Source: Mycobacterium intermedium (GTDB taxonomy: Bacteria; Actinomycetota; Actinomycetes; Mycobacteriales; Mycobacteriaceae). From it: a stretch of 64,000 bases of DNA. This document shows, one piece after another, positions 18,869 through 27,366 of the stretch. The notes under the pieces are model-generated. The model searched no databases. It had not been told where the DNA came from and was given only the letters and a program-made list of their open reading frames with translations. How positions within the stretch are numbered: the stretch's first letter is position 1; every line of letters starts with the position of its first letter. The DNA lies in the NCBI RefSeq assembly GCF_002086275.1, contig NZ_MVHT01000003.1, forward strand, positions 1 to 64,000. The letters are read 5' to 3'. The translations under genes and the position numbers were made by a program.

Positions 18869-21013
18869 ATGGCCGACAGAGCGGGTGCTTCTCAAAGCGC
18901 TGGGGCCGCTCCCACTGCCGAAGCTCCCAACGCCATACGCAACGTGGTCCTGGTCGGGCCATCGGGCGCCGGCAAGACCACCCTCGTCGATGCCCTGCTG
19001 GTCGCCGGGGGCGTGTTGACCCGGCCGGGTTCGGTGACCGAGGGCACCACCGTCTGTGACTTCGACGACGCCGAGATCCGCCAGCAGCGTTCGGTGGGCC
19101 TTGCGGTCGCCTCGCTGGCGTACGACGGCACCAAGATCAACCTCATCGACACCCCCGGTTACGCCGACTTCGTGGGCGAACTGCGTGCCGGGCTGCGTGC
19201 CGCCGACTGCGCATTGTTCGTCATCTCGGCGAGCGAGGGCGTCGACCAACCCACCAAATCGCTGTGGCAGGAATGTAACCAGGTCGGCATGCCCCGAGCC
19301 GTGGTGATCACCAAGCTCGACCACGCCCGCGCCAACTACTCCGAGGCGTTGGCCGCCGCGCAAGAGGCGTTCGGCGACAAAGTCTTGCCGCTGTACTTGC
19401 CCACGGGGGACGGCCTGATCGGGTTGCTGTCGCAGACGCAGTACGTCTACGAGAACGGCAAACGGAGCACCCGCCCCACCGACTCGTCCGATGCCGAGCG
19501 CATCGAGGAGGCGCGGGGCAGCCTGATCGAAGGGATCATCGAAGAGTCCGAGGACGAGTCGCTCATGGAGCGCTATCTGGGCGGCGAGGCGATCGACGAG
19601 TCGGGCCTGATCGAAGACCTGGAAAAGGCCGTCGCAAGGGGCTCGTTCTTCCCGGTGATCCCCGTGTGCAGCACGACCGGTGTCGGCACCTTCGAACTGT
19701 TGGAGGTCGCCACCCGCGGATTCCCGTCCCCGATGGAGCACCCACTGCCGGAGGTGTTCACCCCGCAAGGCGCCACGCACGACGCATTGACGTGCGACGT
19801 CAACGCACCGTTGCTGGCCGAGGTGGTCAAGACGACGTCCGACCCATACGTCGGCAGGGTGAGCCTGGTTCGGGTGTTCTCCGGGACCATAAAGCCGGAC
19901 GCGACGGTCCATGTGTCGGGTCACTTCTCAGCCTTCTTCGGTGCGACCAACGGCTCATCGAGTCACCCCGATCACGACGAAGACGAACGCATCGGCGTGC
20001 TGTCATTCCCCCTCGGCAAGCAGCAACGACCGGCCTCGGCCGTCATCGCCGGCGACATCTGCGCGATCGGCAGGTTGAGCCGCGCCGAGACGGGCGACAC
20101 GCTGTCCGACAAGTCCGAGCCACTGGTGCTCCGGCCGTGGACGATGCCCGACCCGCTGCTACCGATCGCCATTCAGGCGCACGCCAAGACGGACGAAGAC
20201 AAATTGTCGGTCGGCCTGGGCCGGTTGGCCGCTGAAGACCCGACACTGCGGATCGAGCAAAACCCGGAGACCCACCAAGTTGTGCTCTGGTGCATGGGCG
20301 AGGCCCACGCCGGCGTGGTGCTCGAAGCGCTGTCGAATCGCTACGGCGTCACCGTCGACACGGTCGAACTGCGCGTACCGCTGCGGGAAACGTTCGCCGG
20401 CAAAGCCAAAGGCCACGGTCGGCACGTGAAACAGTCCGGCGGGCACGGCCAATTCGGCGTGTGCGACATCGAAGTCGAGCCGCTGCCGGAGGGATCCGGA
20501 TTCGAATTCCTGGACAAGGTGGTCGGCGGTGCGGTGCCGCGCAACTACATCCCGAGCGTGGAGAAGGGGATCCGCGCCCAGATGGAGAAGGGCGTGCACG
20601 CCGGGTACCCGGTGGTCGACATCCGGGTCACCCTGCTGGACGGCAAAGCCCACAGCGTCGACTCGTCCGACTACGCGTTCCAGATGGCCGGCGCGCTGGC
20701 GCTGAAAGATGCCGCCGCAGCGACGAAGGTGATCCTGCTCGAGCCGATCGACGAGATCTCGGTGCTGGTTCCCGACGAATTCGTCGGCGCCGTGATGGGC
20801 GATTTGTCCTCTCGCCGGGGCCGACTGCAGGGCACCGAAGCCGCCGGCAACGGGCGCACAGTGGTCAAGGCCGAGGTGCCACAAGTCGAATTGACCCGGT
20901 ACGCAATCGATTTGCGGTCACTGGCGCACGGGGCGGCATCGTTCACCCGAACGTTTGCCCGCTATGAGCCGATGCCGGAAAATGCCGCAGCCAAGGTGAA
21001 GGCCTCGGCCTGA
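18869..21013 (+). CDS. fusA2: EF-G-like GTPase FusA2
   Basis: A 714-residue paralogue of elongation factor G. GTPase motifs are G1 GPSGAGKTT (about 31), G3 DTPGYADF, and G4 TKLD in place of the usual NKxD. Domains II to V follow, with 'GKAKGHGRHVKQSGGHGQFG' in domain IV and 'VPDEFVGAVMGDLSSRRGRL' in domain V. Mycobacteria carry it beside the canonical FusA; its exact ribosomal role is not settled. GGAGG stands 9 nt before ATG 18869. A small DUF2231 membrane gene follows after 16 nt. Confidence 0.93.
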   Translation: MADRAGASQSAGAAPTAEAPNAIRNVVLVGPSGAGKTTLVDALLVAGGVLTRPGSVTEGTTVCDFDDAEIRQQRSVGLAVASLAYDGTKINLIDTPGYADFVGELRAGLRAADCALFVISASEGVDQPTKSLWQECNQVGMPRAVVITKLDHARANYSEALAAAQEAFGDKVLPLYLPTGDGLIGLLSQTQYVYENGKRSTRPTDSSDAERIEEARGSLIEGIIEESEDESLMERYLGGEAIDESGLIEDLEKAVARGSFFPVIPVCSTTGVGTFELLEVATRGFPSPMEHPLPEVFTPQGATHDALTCDVNAPLLAEVVKTTSDPYVGRVSLVRVFSGTIKPDATVHVSGHFSAFFGATNGSSSHPDHDEDERIGVLSFPLGKQQRPASAVIAGDICAIGRLSRAETGDTLSDKSEPLVLRPWTMPDPLLPIAIQAHAKTDEDKLSVGLGRLAAEDPTLRIEQNPETHQVVLWCMGEAHAGVVLEALSNRYGVTVDTVELRVPLRETFAGKAKGHGRHVKQSGGHGQFGVCDIEVEPLPEGSGFEFLDKVVGGAVPRNYIPSVEKGIRAQMEKGVHAGYPVVDIRVTLLDGKAHSVDSSDYAFQMAGALALKDAAAATKVILLEPIDEISVLVPDEFVGAVMGDLSSRRGRLQGTEAAGNGRTVVKAEVPQVELTRYAIDLRSLAHGAASFTRTFARYEPMPENAAAKVKASA

Positions 21014-21029
21014 ACGGGTTTGGCAGTTC

Positions 21030-21497
21030 ATGTCGGTGATCGACGGGCTTCCCGGCCACATACTGCTGAACCATTTCGTCGTTGTGCTGGGTCCGCTGAC
21101 CGCGATCCTGGCGATCCTGTGTGCGGTGTGGGCGGTGGCGCGCCAACGACTGATCTGGCTGACCCTTGCGCTGGCGGTGGCCACCCTCATCTTGACCCCG
21201 CTGACAATCAGCAGCGGTGACTGGTTGTACGAAAAGCTGGGCAGCCCACCGGTAGCGGACCAGCACGGCAAACTCGGTGCGACGCTGGTCTATATCGTCG
21301 CGGCCCTCACCGTGACGGTCACCGCGTTGGCCGTCGTCCACCTGCGTCAGGCTCGTGGTCGGACCGTGAAAACGGCGGTGCGGGCCCTGGTAGCGGTGCT
21401 GGTGGTTGTCGCCGCCGTGGGCACGCTGGTGCAGACTTACCGCGTCGGCGAAACGGGTGCGCGCGCCGCCTGGGGCAGCGTCACGGCGTCCACATAG
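21030..21497 (+). CDS. DUF2231 membrane protein
   Basis: A 155-residue integral membrane protein with four hydrophobic segments (about residues 15-35, 42-60, 83-102 and 115-133). It starts with the family-type 'IDGLPGHILLNHFVVVLGPL', including the conserved G-x-P-x-H and N-H-F motif of DUF2231. Its role is unknown. It lies 16 nt downstream of fusA2 and is probably co-transcribed. Palindrome B3 follows immediately. Confidence 0.8.
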   Translation: MSVIDGLPGHILLNHFVVVLGPLTAILAILCAVWAVARQRLIWLTLALAVATLILTPLTISSGDWLYEKLGSPPVADQHGKLGATLVYIVAALTVTVTALAVVHLRQARGRTVKTAVRALVAVLVVVAAVGTLVQTYRVGETGARAAWGSVTAST

Positions 21498-21507
21498 CGG
21501 CCCGACA

Positions 21508-21567
21508 TCGAGCGTGTGGGCTGTGGCCCCACACCTTTGCAATCTGGGCCATAGGCCACACGCTCGA
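21508..21567. repeat. Dispersed palindrome family B, copy B3
   Basis: TCGAGCGTGTGGGCTGTGGC on the left and GGCCATAGGCCACACGCTCG on the right pair with two mismatches over about 22 bp. It lies between the convergent DUF2231 and fadD7 stops, so a two-way terminator role is plausible. Confidence 0.75.
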
Positions 21568-21628
21568 CGAGGCGGGGGCAGGGATGCGCTTCAGCGCGCC
21601 GGTGCTCTGGCCCACGGGTACAGCCAAC

Positions 21629-23239
21629 TCAGGCGTCAGATCCCTCGCGGCCCTCGCGCCCGAACTGCCTGGCCACGGCGCGGCGGTCGAGTGAGCCCTT
21701 GGCCGTGTGCGGCAGCTCGCTGGTGGTTTCGAAGCTGGCCGGAATCTCGAAGGAAGCCAACCGCTCCCGGCAGAAGTCCGTAAGCTCCTCCGCGGTCGGC
21801 GAGTCGCCGCGCGGCACCACCACCGCGGCGACCGCTTCCCCGTATAGCTTGTCCGGCACCGGAAAAACCGCCACCTCCAACACCTTGGGGTGGCTGCTCA
21901 ACACTCCCTCGACGCGCTCCGGCGAAATCTTCTCCCCGCCACGGTTGATCAGTTCCTTGATCCGCCCGCGAATGGTCAGGCTGCCGTCGGACGACAAGGT
22001 ACCCAGGTCACCGGTCCGCAGCCAGCCGTCGGTGAAGTTGTCTTTGGTGATCTGCGGGTCACCGAGGTAGCCGCGCACCACGGTGCCACCGCGCAACCAC
22101 ACCTCTCCCACCTCGTCGACGTCCAGCGACTGCCCGTCGGATCCGACGATGCGGATCTCGGGTCCGGTCGAACGCCCGACGAGACCCGTTGACTTGGCCG
22201 GATTTTCGCCCAATGCGATGGGGGTGGTGGCCACCTGGTGCGTGGCTTCGGTCATGCCGAAGGCGACCACCACCGGGGCGGCGAACTCCGCCTCTAGGGC
22301 CTCGGCCGTCTCCGGCGTCAGCGGCGCGCTGCAGCTGCGAATGAAACGCAGTGCGGCCCGTCGACTCCCCCGCGGTTGAGATTTGTTGCGCTCCAACAAG
22401 ATCTGGTGAATCGTCGGCACTGCCGTGTACCAGGTGGCCCCGGCGGCTTCGATGTCGTCCCAGAACGTGTGTGCCGAGAACTTACCGCGAGCCGGCAGCA
22501 GGACGGTCCCGCCGGATGCCAAGGTGGCCAACAGCGCGGCCACCAGACCGTGGCCGTGGTAGAGCGGCATCACCGCCACGGTGGAGTCCGCGGCGCTCAA
22601 CCCGTAGCAGGCGATGATCGCACGCACCGAGGTAGCCAGGTTGGTGTGCGTCCACGGAACCATCTTGGGAAAGCCGGTGGTCCCGCCCGTGAACATGATC
22701 ATCGCATCGTCGGTCTGCAACCCTTCAGGCCGTGATGGCTCTGGGTCGGCGTCTTCCGCCGCATGCAGGTGCACCGCCAGGGTGGTCTCATCCAGGCCGG
22801 CCGCCACAGCGACCGTCCAGGACCGCACCGCCGGTTCGTCCTCGTCGCCCGAGGCGCCCGGCGGTTCGCCATCGATCAGCATCACCCGGGCTCCCGCAGC
22901 TGTGGCGCGGGCGCACTGGTCTTTGACGGGCAGCGCCGGATCCAGCGGCACCACCACGAGATCCGCCCGCGATGCCGCCAACAGCGCGACGACGAATTCG
23001 GCGTTGCTGGCGGTTCGCAGCGCCACGCTGTCGCCGGGTTCCAGACCCGCGCGGGTCAACTGCCCGGCCAGGTCTTCCACCAGATTGACCAGGTCACGGT
23101 AGGTGACCCGGCTGCGGTCCTCGCCGATGATGAGCGCGGTCGCGCCCGGCACCCGGCTTGCCGCCAGACCGATCAATTCGGCGATTCGCGGGCTTTGTTC
23201 GGCAACTGCTCTGCCGCGGGTGATCGCTTCGGGTGACAT
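21629..23239 (-). CDS. fadD7: Fatty-acyl AMP/CoA ligase FadD7
   Basis: A 536-residue ANL-superfamily ligase that activates a carboxylic acid with ATP and CoA. Motifs are 'IMFTGGTTGFPKMVPWTH' (P-loop; Gly-Gly replaces the more common Ser-Gly), 'VVVAFGMTEATHQV', 'DGWLRTGDLGTL', and the terminal 'ELPHTAKGSLDRRAV' with the catalytic Lys. 'GGAAGGAACC' precedes ATG 23239. It diverges from oxcA, as Rv0119 does from Rv0118c. An acid-activating enzyme beside an oxalyl-CoA decarboxylase makes oxalyl-CoA formation a plausible role, although this is inference. Confidence 0.88.
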   Translation of the reverse strand: MSPEAITRGRAVAEQSPRIAELIGLAASRVPGATALIIGEDRSRVTYRDLVNLVEDLAGQLTRAGLEPGDSVALRTASNAEFVVALLAASRADLVVVPLDPALPVKDQCARATAAGARVMLIDGEPPGASGDEDEPAVRSWTVAVAAGLDETTLAVHLHAAEDADPEPSRPEGLQTDDAMIMFTGGTTGFPKMVPWTHTNLATSVRAIIACYGLSAADSTVAVMPLYHGHGLVAALLATLASGGTVLLPARGKFSAHTFWDDIEAAGATWYTAVPTIHQILLERNKSQPRGSRRAALRFIRSCSAPLTPETAEALEAEFAAPVVVAFGMTEATHQVATTPIALGENPAKSTGLVGRSTGPEIRIVGSDGQSLDVDEVGEVWLRGGTVVRGYLGDPQITKDNFTDGWLRTGDLGTLSSDGSLTIRGRIKELINRGGEKISPERVEGVLSSHPKVLEVAVFPVPDKLYGEAVAAVVVPRGDSPTAEELTDFCRERLASFEIPASFETTSELPHTAKGSLDRRAVARQFGREGREGSDA

Positions 23240-23339
23240 TGCCGGTTCCTTCCAAAGTTCGGCGGGGCGGGGTGGGCGCCTAATTCAGCACGATGCCGGT
23301 GCCAATCCCGGTTGTCCAATATCGATCCGCTACTGCCCG

Positions 23340-23389
23340 ATAGCTCCAAGCTATTGATTCGATAAGCGTCGTGTATCGCTGGATAGCGA
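23340..23389. promoter_or_regulatory. Two inverted repeats in the fadD7/oxcA divergent region (candidate LysR sites)
   Basis: ATAGCT-CCA-AGCTAT (23340-23354) has the interrupted-dyad form and T-N11-A spacing typical of LysR sites. A second dyad, TCGCT-GGAT-AGCGA, is at 23376-23389. Both lie in the 224-nt gap between the starts of fadD7 and oxcA. The LysR gene oxyS is at the far end of oxcA. Confidence 0.4.
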
Positions 23390-23463
23390 CTGGGTCTTGG
23401 ACACGGCCCGGGTCACCGGACACAGTGACTAGTACGGCACACGACAGGTAGCAAGGAGCCACC

Positions 23464-25212
23464 ATGACCACAGCGTCGCGCTTGACCGATGGAATTGAGC
23501 TCGTGGTGGACGCTCTCCAGGCCAACGATGTCGAGACAATCTACGGTGTCGTCGGCATCCCCATCACTGACCTGGCTCGCGCCGCCCAGGCGGCGGGGAT
23601 TCGCTACATCGGCTTCCGCCACGAGGGGTCGGCCGGGAACGCTGCCGCCGCGGCCGGATTCCTCACCCAGCGACCCGGCGTGTGCTTGACGACGTCCGGT
23701 CCCGGCTTTCTCAACGGCCTGCCGGCCCTGGCGAACGCCACCACCAACTGTTTCCCCATGGTCCAGATCTCCGGTTCCAGCCAGCGTGCGATCGTCGACC
23801 TGCAGCGCGGCGATTACCAGGACATCGACCAACTCAACGCGGCCCGGCCGTTCGTCAAGGCCGCTTACCGCATCGCGCGGGTCGAGGACATCGGTCGGGG
23901 CGTGGCCCGCGCGATACGGACCGCGATCTCGGGCCGCCCCGGCGGCGTCTACCTCGACATCCCGGGCGAGGTGCTGGGGCAGACGATGGAGGAGTCGGCG
24001 GCCGCCGCCACCATCTGGCGCCTCGTCGACCCGGCTCCCCGCCAACTCCCGGCACCGTCGGCGGTGGAGCGGGCCCTCGATGTGCTGTCGCAGGCCCAAC
24101 GCCCGTTGATCGTGCTGGGCAAGGGAGCGGCCTACGCACAGTGCGACAGCACAATTCGCGAATTCGTCGAGCAGACCGGAATTCCGTTTCTGCCGATGTC
24201 GATGGCCAAGGGGCTGCTTCCCGACTCACATCCGCAGTCCGCGGCCGCGGCTCGCTCGTTGGCAATCTCCCGGGCCGACGTCGTCTTGCTGATCGGCGCG
24301 CGGCTGAATTGGCTACTGGGCCATGGCGAGTCACCGCAATGGTCGCCCGACGCCCAGTTCATCCAGGTCGACATCGCGGCGTCGGAATTCGACAGCAACC
24401 GGCCCATCGTGGCCCCGCTGACGGGCGACATCGGCTCGGTGGTCTCGGCACTGCTGGAGGCTCTGGCCGCCCGCCCCATTCAGCCCGCCGCGGCGTGGAC
24501 CGAAGAACTCGCCGAGCGCCGGGCGCGCAACGACACCAAGATGCGCGAGCGGCTGGCCGAGAACCCGCACCCGATGCGCTTCTACAACGCGCTCGGAGCG
24601 ATTCGCTCAGTGCTGCAAGACAACCCGGACGTGTATGTGGTCAACGAGGGTGCCAACGCCCTCGACCTCGCCCGCAACGTCATCGACATGCAGCTGCCAA
24701 GACACCGCCTCGACACCGGAACCTGGGGGGTGATGGGTATTGGCATGGGCTACTCCATCGCCGCCGCCGTCGAGACGGGCCGGCCGGTGGTTGCGATCGA
24801 GGGTGACAGCGCATTCGGCTTCAGCGGCATGGAAATCGAGACCATTTGCCGCTACCGGCTGCCCGTCACCGTAGTGATTCTCAACAACGGCGGGGTCTAC
24901 CGCGGTGACGAAGTCGCAGCGGGCGCAACGGGTGCCACCAAGGCCAGCCGCGCCGAAAAGGACCCCGCGCCCACCGTGCTGAACGCCGGGGCGCGCCACG
25001 AGCTGCTGGCGGAAGCGTTCGGCGGCAAGGGGTATCACGTGAGCACCCCCGCCGAACTGGAAAAGGCGCTCACCGAAGCGCTGGCGTCGAACCGGCCCAC
25101 CCTCATCGACTGCGAACTCGATCCCGGGGCCGGGGTGGAAAGCGGTCACCTGGCGAGCCTGAATCCCGCCCGCGCGGCGGGATCGGTGAATCCGCCTAGC
25201 GGCGCTGGGTGA
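23464..25212 (+). CDS. oxcA: Oxalyl-CoA decarboxylase (ThDP-dependent)
   Basis: A 582-residue thiamine-diphosphate enzyme, orthologue of Rv0118c, converting oxalyl-CoA to formyl-CoA and CO2. The PYR domain has 'TIYGVVGIPITDLARAAQ' and 'FRHEGSAGNAAAAAGFLT' (the cofactor Glu). The PP domain has 'AIEGDSAFGFSGMEIETICRYRLPVTVVILNNGG', the GDG/S-to-NN motif that binds Mg-ThDP. AAGGAG is 6 nt before the ATG. Its 3' end overlaps the end of oxyS by 17 nt (convergent). Confidence 0.92.
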   Translation: MTTASRLTDGIELVVDALQANDVETIYGVVGIPITDLARAAQAAGIRYIGFRHEGSAGNAAAAAGFLTQRPGVCLTTSGPGFLNGLPALANATTNCFPMVQISGSSQRAIVDLQRGDYQDIDQLNAARPFVKAAYRIARVEDIGRGVARAIRTAISGRPGGVYLDIPGEVLGQTMEESAAAATIWRLVDPAPRQLPAPSAVERALDVLSQAQRPLIVLGKGAAYAQCDSTIREFVEQTGIPFLPMSMAKGLLPDSHPQSAAAARSLAISRADVVLLIGARLNWLLGHGESPQWSPDAQFIQVDIAASEFDSNRPIVAPLTGDIGSVVSALLEALAARPIQPAAAWTEELAERRARNDTKMRERLAENPHPMRFYNALGAIRSVLQDNPDVYVVNEGANALDLARNVIDMQLPRHRLDTGTWGVMGIGMGYSIAAAVETGRPVVAIEGDSAFGFSGMEIETICRYRLPVTVVILNNGGVYRGDEVAAGATGATKASRAEKDPAPTVLNAGARHELLAEAFGGKGYHVSTPAELEKALTEALASNRPTLIDCELDPGAGVESGHLASLNPARAAGSVNPPSGAG

Positions 25213-26140
25213 TTCCGTGCAGTTGGCCGTCGAAGAACTCGTCCAATGCGAGCCCCTGCGCACTTGCTTTGAGCGCCCGGGCCACGGGCGAGCCTGGGCC
25301 ACCGGCGTTGGTCACCAACGCGATGGTCGCCTTCAGGACGGGGTCGACGAGTTGCACCGCGCGGATCTCCCCGGATCTCGCCCCCGCCATGGGGGTCATC
25401 CACAACCAGGTGTGCGGGACGATGCACGCCCAGTCTCCGGCCGCGGCCTGCGCGAATAACGAAGCCACCGAATCGGTCTCGACCTGGGGGCTGACCGTGA
25501 TGCCGTGCTCGGCGAAGGCCGCGTCGACGATCTGGCGATCGCGCATGTCCGGAGTCAGCAGCGCCAACGGCAGTTGCGCCGCTTCGGGCCAGCTCAGTGT
25601 CGTCGCACCGGCGGCCAACATGTCCGCCCGCGCCAGCAGCACATAGTGTTCGTCGTACAGCGGCACCGAATCCACCTCGTGCGCCCCCTCGGACGCGGGG
25701 TGCACGATGACCGCGTCGAGTTCGAAATCGCGTAGTCGTCGGTACAACTCGGTGGTCGCCAACCGCGAACTGATCTGCACCTTGACCAGCGGATGCGCCG
25801 AGCAGAACGCCGACAGCACGAGCGATGCCGTCGTCGAGGCGGTAGGAACCGTGCCCAGCCGAAGCGTGCCGGTGATGCCGGACCGCACCGCGGCCACCTC
25901 CGCCTTGAAGGCATCGTGCTCGGCGAGTATCCGCTTGGCCCACACCACCAACCGCTCCCCCTCGGGAGTGAGGCCCTCGAAGCTGTGACCGCGGTTGATC
26001 AGCGTGACATTGAGTTCGCGCTCCAGCTTGGCGATCGCCGAGGAAAGGGCGGGTTGCGACACGTAACACCGCTCCGCCGCCCGGGCAAAGTGCCGTTCCT
26101 GGGCGACCGCGACGAAGTACTCCAGCTGGCGGAAGAGCAC
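25196..26140 (-). CDS. oxyS: LysR-type regulator OxyS
   Basis: A 314-residue LysR regulator. The N-terminal winged HTH reads 'VLFRQLEYFVAVAQERHFAR' then 'CYVSQPALSSAIAKLERELN'; the effector domain follows from residue 90. GTG 26140 reproduces the 314-residue length and start of M. tuberculosis Rv0117; a longer frame upstream is not family-like. It was linked in M. tuberculosis to control of the oxidative stress gene katG. Location at the end of oxcA also suggests control of oxcA/fadD7, where two dyads are visible. Confidence 0.9.
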   Translation of the reverse strand: MLFRQLEYFVAVAQERHFARAAERCYVSQPALSSAIAKLERELNVTLINRGHSFEGLTPEGERLVVWAKRILAEHDAFKAEVAAVRSGITGTLRLGTVPTASTTASLVLSAFCSAHPLVKVQISSRLATTELYRRLRDFELDAVIVHPASEGAHEVDSVPLYDEHYVLLARADMLAAGATTLSWPEAAQLPLALLTPDMRDRQIVDAAFAEHGITVSPQVETDSVASLFAQAAAGDWACIVPHTWLWMTPMAGARSGEIRAVQLVDPVLKATIALVTNAGGPGSPVARALKASAQGLALDEFFDGQLHGITQRR

Positions 26141-26357
26141 CCGCACCCTTTCGACTGTGTGACCGGCTTCCGACACCAATCTCGCTGAGGCTACCCGGCT
26201 GGGCAGCAAATTGCCCGAAAGGTTGTGGACGGCTGTCTCTGCCCGACCGCGACGTGGCGCCGTGACATCGCGTTACACGCGGCCGATCCGCCGTTGTCAG
26301 CGTGATCAACGAAGCTGTGAAAATGTTTGCTAAGGCCCCCAACGGCAAGACAACACC

Positions 26358-26363
26358 TAGAAT
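26358..26363 (+). promoter_or_regulatory. Candidate -10 box upstream of ldtA
   Basis: TAGAAT at 26358-26363 fits the mycobacterial TANNNT pattern, about 40 nt before the ldtA start codon. No convincing -35 is visible. The 262-nt gap between oxyS and ldtA shows no gene. Confidence 0.35.
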
Positions 26364-26402
26364 GCGCTTGTGTCGATCACACCATCGCGAAGGGCGGCTG
26401 CC

Positions 26403-27158
26403 ATGCGTCGAGTGTTTCGTTATCTGTTCGTTATGCTCGCGATCTCGACTTTCGCGGCTGTAGGGTTCGCCAGTCCTGCCACCGGCGCTGTCCCCGTACC
26501 GACGTCCCTTCCTGGGGTTGCTTCGGTGTTGCCGGCCAACGGCGAGGTCGTCGGCGTGGCCCACCCGGTGGTGGTGACGTTCCAGGCGCCGGTGACCAAC
26601 CGGCGTGCCGCTGAGGGGTCCATCCGCGTCAAGTCACCCAGCAACATCACCGGTCACTACGAGTGGATCAACGGCAACGTCGTGCAGTTCGTTCCGGACC
26701 ACTACTGGCCGCCGCATACCCGGGTATCGGTGGGGGTGCAGGAAATGACGGAAGGCTTCGAGACCGGCGACCAGCTACTCGGCGTGGCCAGCATCTCGGC
26801 GCACACCTTCACCGTCAGCCGCAACGGGGAAATCCTCAAGACCATGCCGGCGTCGATGGGTAAGCCCAGCCGGCCCACACCGATCGGCAGCTTCCACGCG
26901 ATGTCCAAGGAACGCACCGTAGTGATGGACTCGCGGACCATCGGCATCCCGCTGAATTCGTCTGACGGCTACTTGATCACCGCCTCGTACGCGGTACGCG
27001 TCACCTCCAGCGGTGTGTACGTGCACTCCGCGCCCTGGTCGGTGAACTCGCAGGGCTACGCCAACGTCAGCCATGGCTGCATCAACCTCAGCCCGGATAA
27101 CGCGGCGTGGTACTTCAACGCCGTCACCGTCGGCGACCCCATCGAGGTCGTCGCCTAA
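26403..27158 (+). CDS. ldtA: L,D-transpeptidase LdtA (LdtMt1 orthologue)
   Basis: A 251-residue exported enzyme forming 3-3 cross-links in peptidoglycan. The signal peptide is residues 1-29, then an Ig-like domain (about 30-125) and the YkuD catalytic domain. The active site is intact: H208 (VYVHS), H224 and C226 in SHGCINL, the same Cys number as in LdtMt1 (Rv0116c). ATG 26403 gives the identical family length; a GTG at 26370 would add 11 residues. It is followed by palindrome C1 and then the car operon, where M. tuberculosis has the gca-hddA group instead. Confidence 0.94.
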   Translation: MRRVFRYLFVMLAISTFAAVGFASPATGAVPVPTSLPGVASVLPANGEVVGVAHPVVVTFQAPVTNRRAAEGSIRVKSPSNITGHYEWINGNVVQFVPDHYWPPHTRVSVGVQEMTEGFETGDQLLGVASISAHTFTVSRNGEILKTMPASMGKPSRPTPIGSFHAMSKERTVVMDSRTIGIPLNSSDGYLITASYAVRVTSSGVYVHSAPWSVNSQGYANVSHGCINLSPDNAAWYFNAVTVGDPIEVVA

Positions 27159-27186
27159 CTCCCCCTTTACGGCACTCTCCCTTTAC

Positions 27187-27246
27187 GCGAGCGTGCGTGT
27201 CCGCACAGCGACACGCCGCACGGCTCGTACGGCTGCGCACGCTCGC
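27187..27246. repeat. Dispersed palindrome family C, copy C1
   Basis: GCGAGCGTGCG at 27187 pairs with CGCACGCTCGC ending at 27246; the inner part pairs imperfectly. It starts 29 nt after the ldtA stop. A related element is at 58734-58794. Confidence 0.55.
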
Positions 27247-27315
27247 ACAAGAGCGCACGGGAGCGCGGCAGGTCCGGGCTGTGGTGACGGTCACACCGCC
27301 GGGCTGGAAGATGCA

Positions 27316-27342
27316 CCACCTCTGGTGGGTTGCCGCTAGTAT
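27316..27342 (+). promoter_or_regulatory. Candidate car promoter with overlapping dyad
   Basis: TAGTAT (27337-27342) is a good -10 box. The dyad CCACC-TCT-GGTGG (27316-27328) falls on the expected -35 position, where a repressor could block RNA polymerase. GAGAGGT (27354-27360) is the ribosome-binding site for ATG 27367. Confidence 0.4.
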
Positions 27343-27366
27343 CCCCAGCCCACGAGAGGTCCTGCC

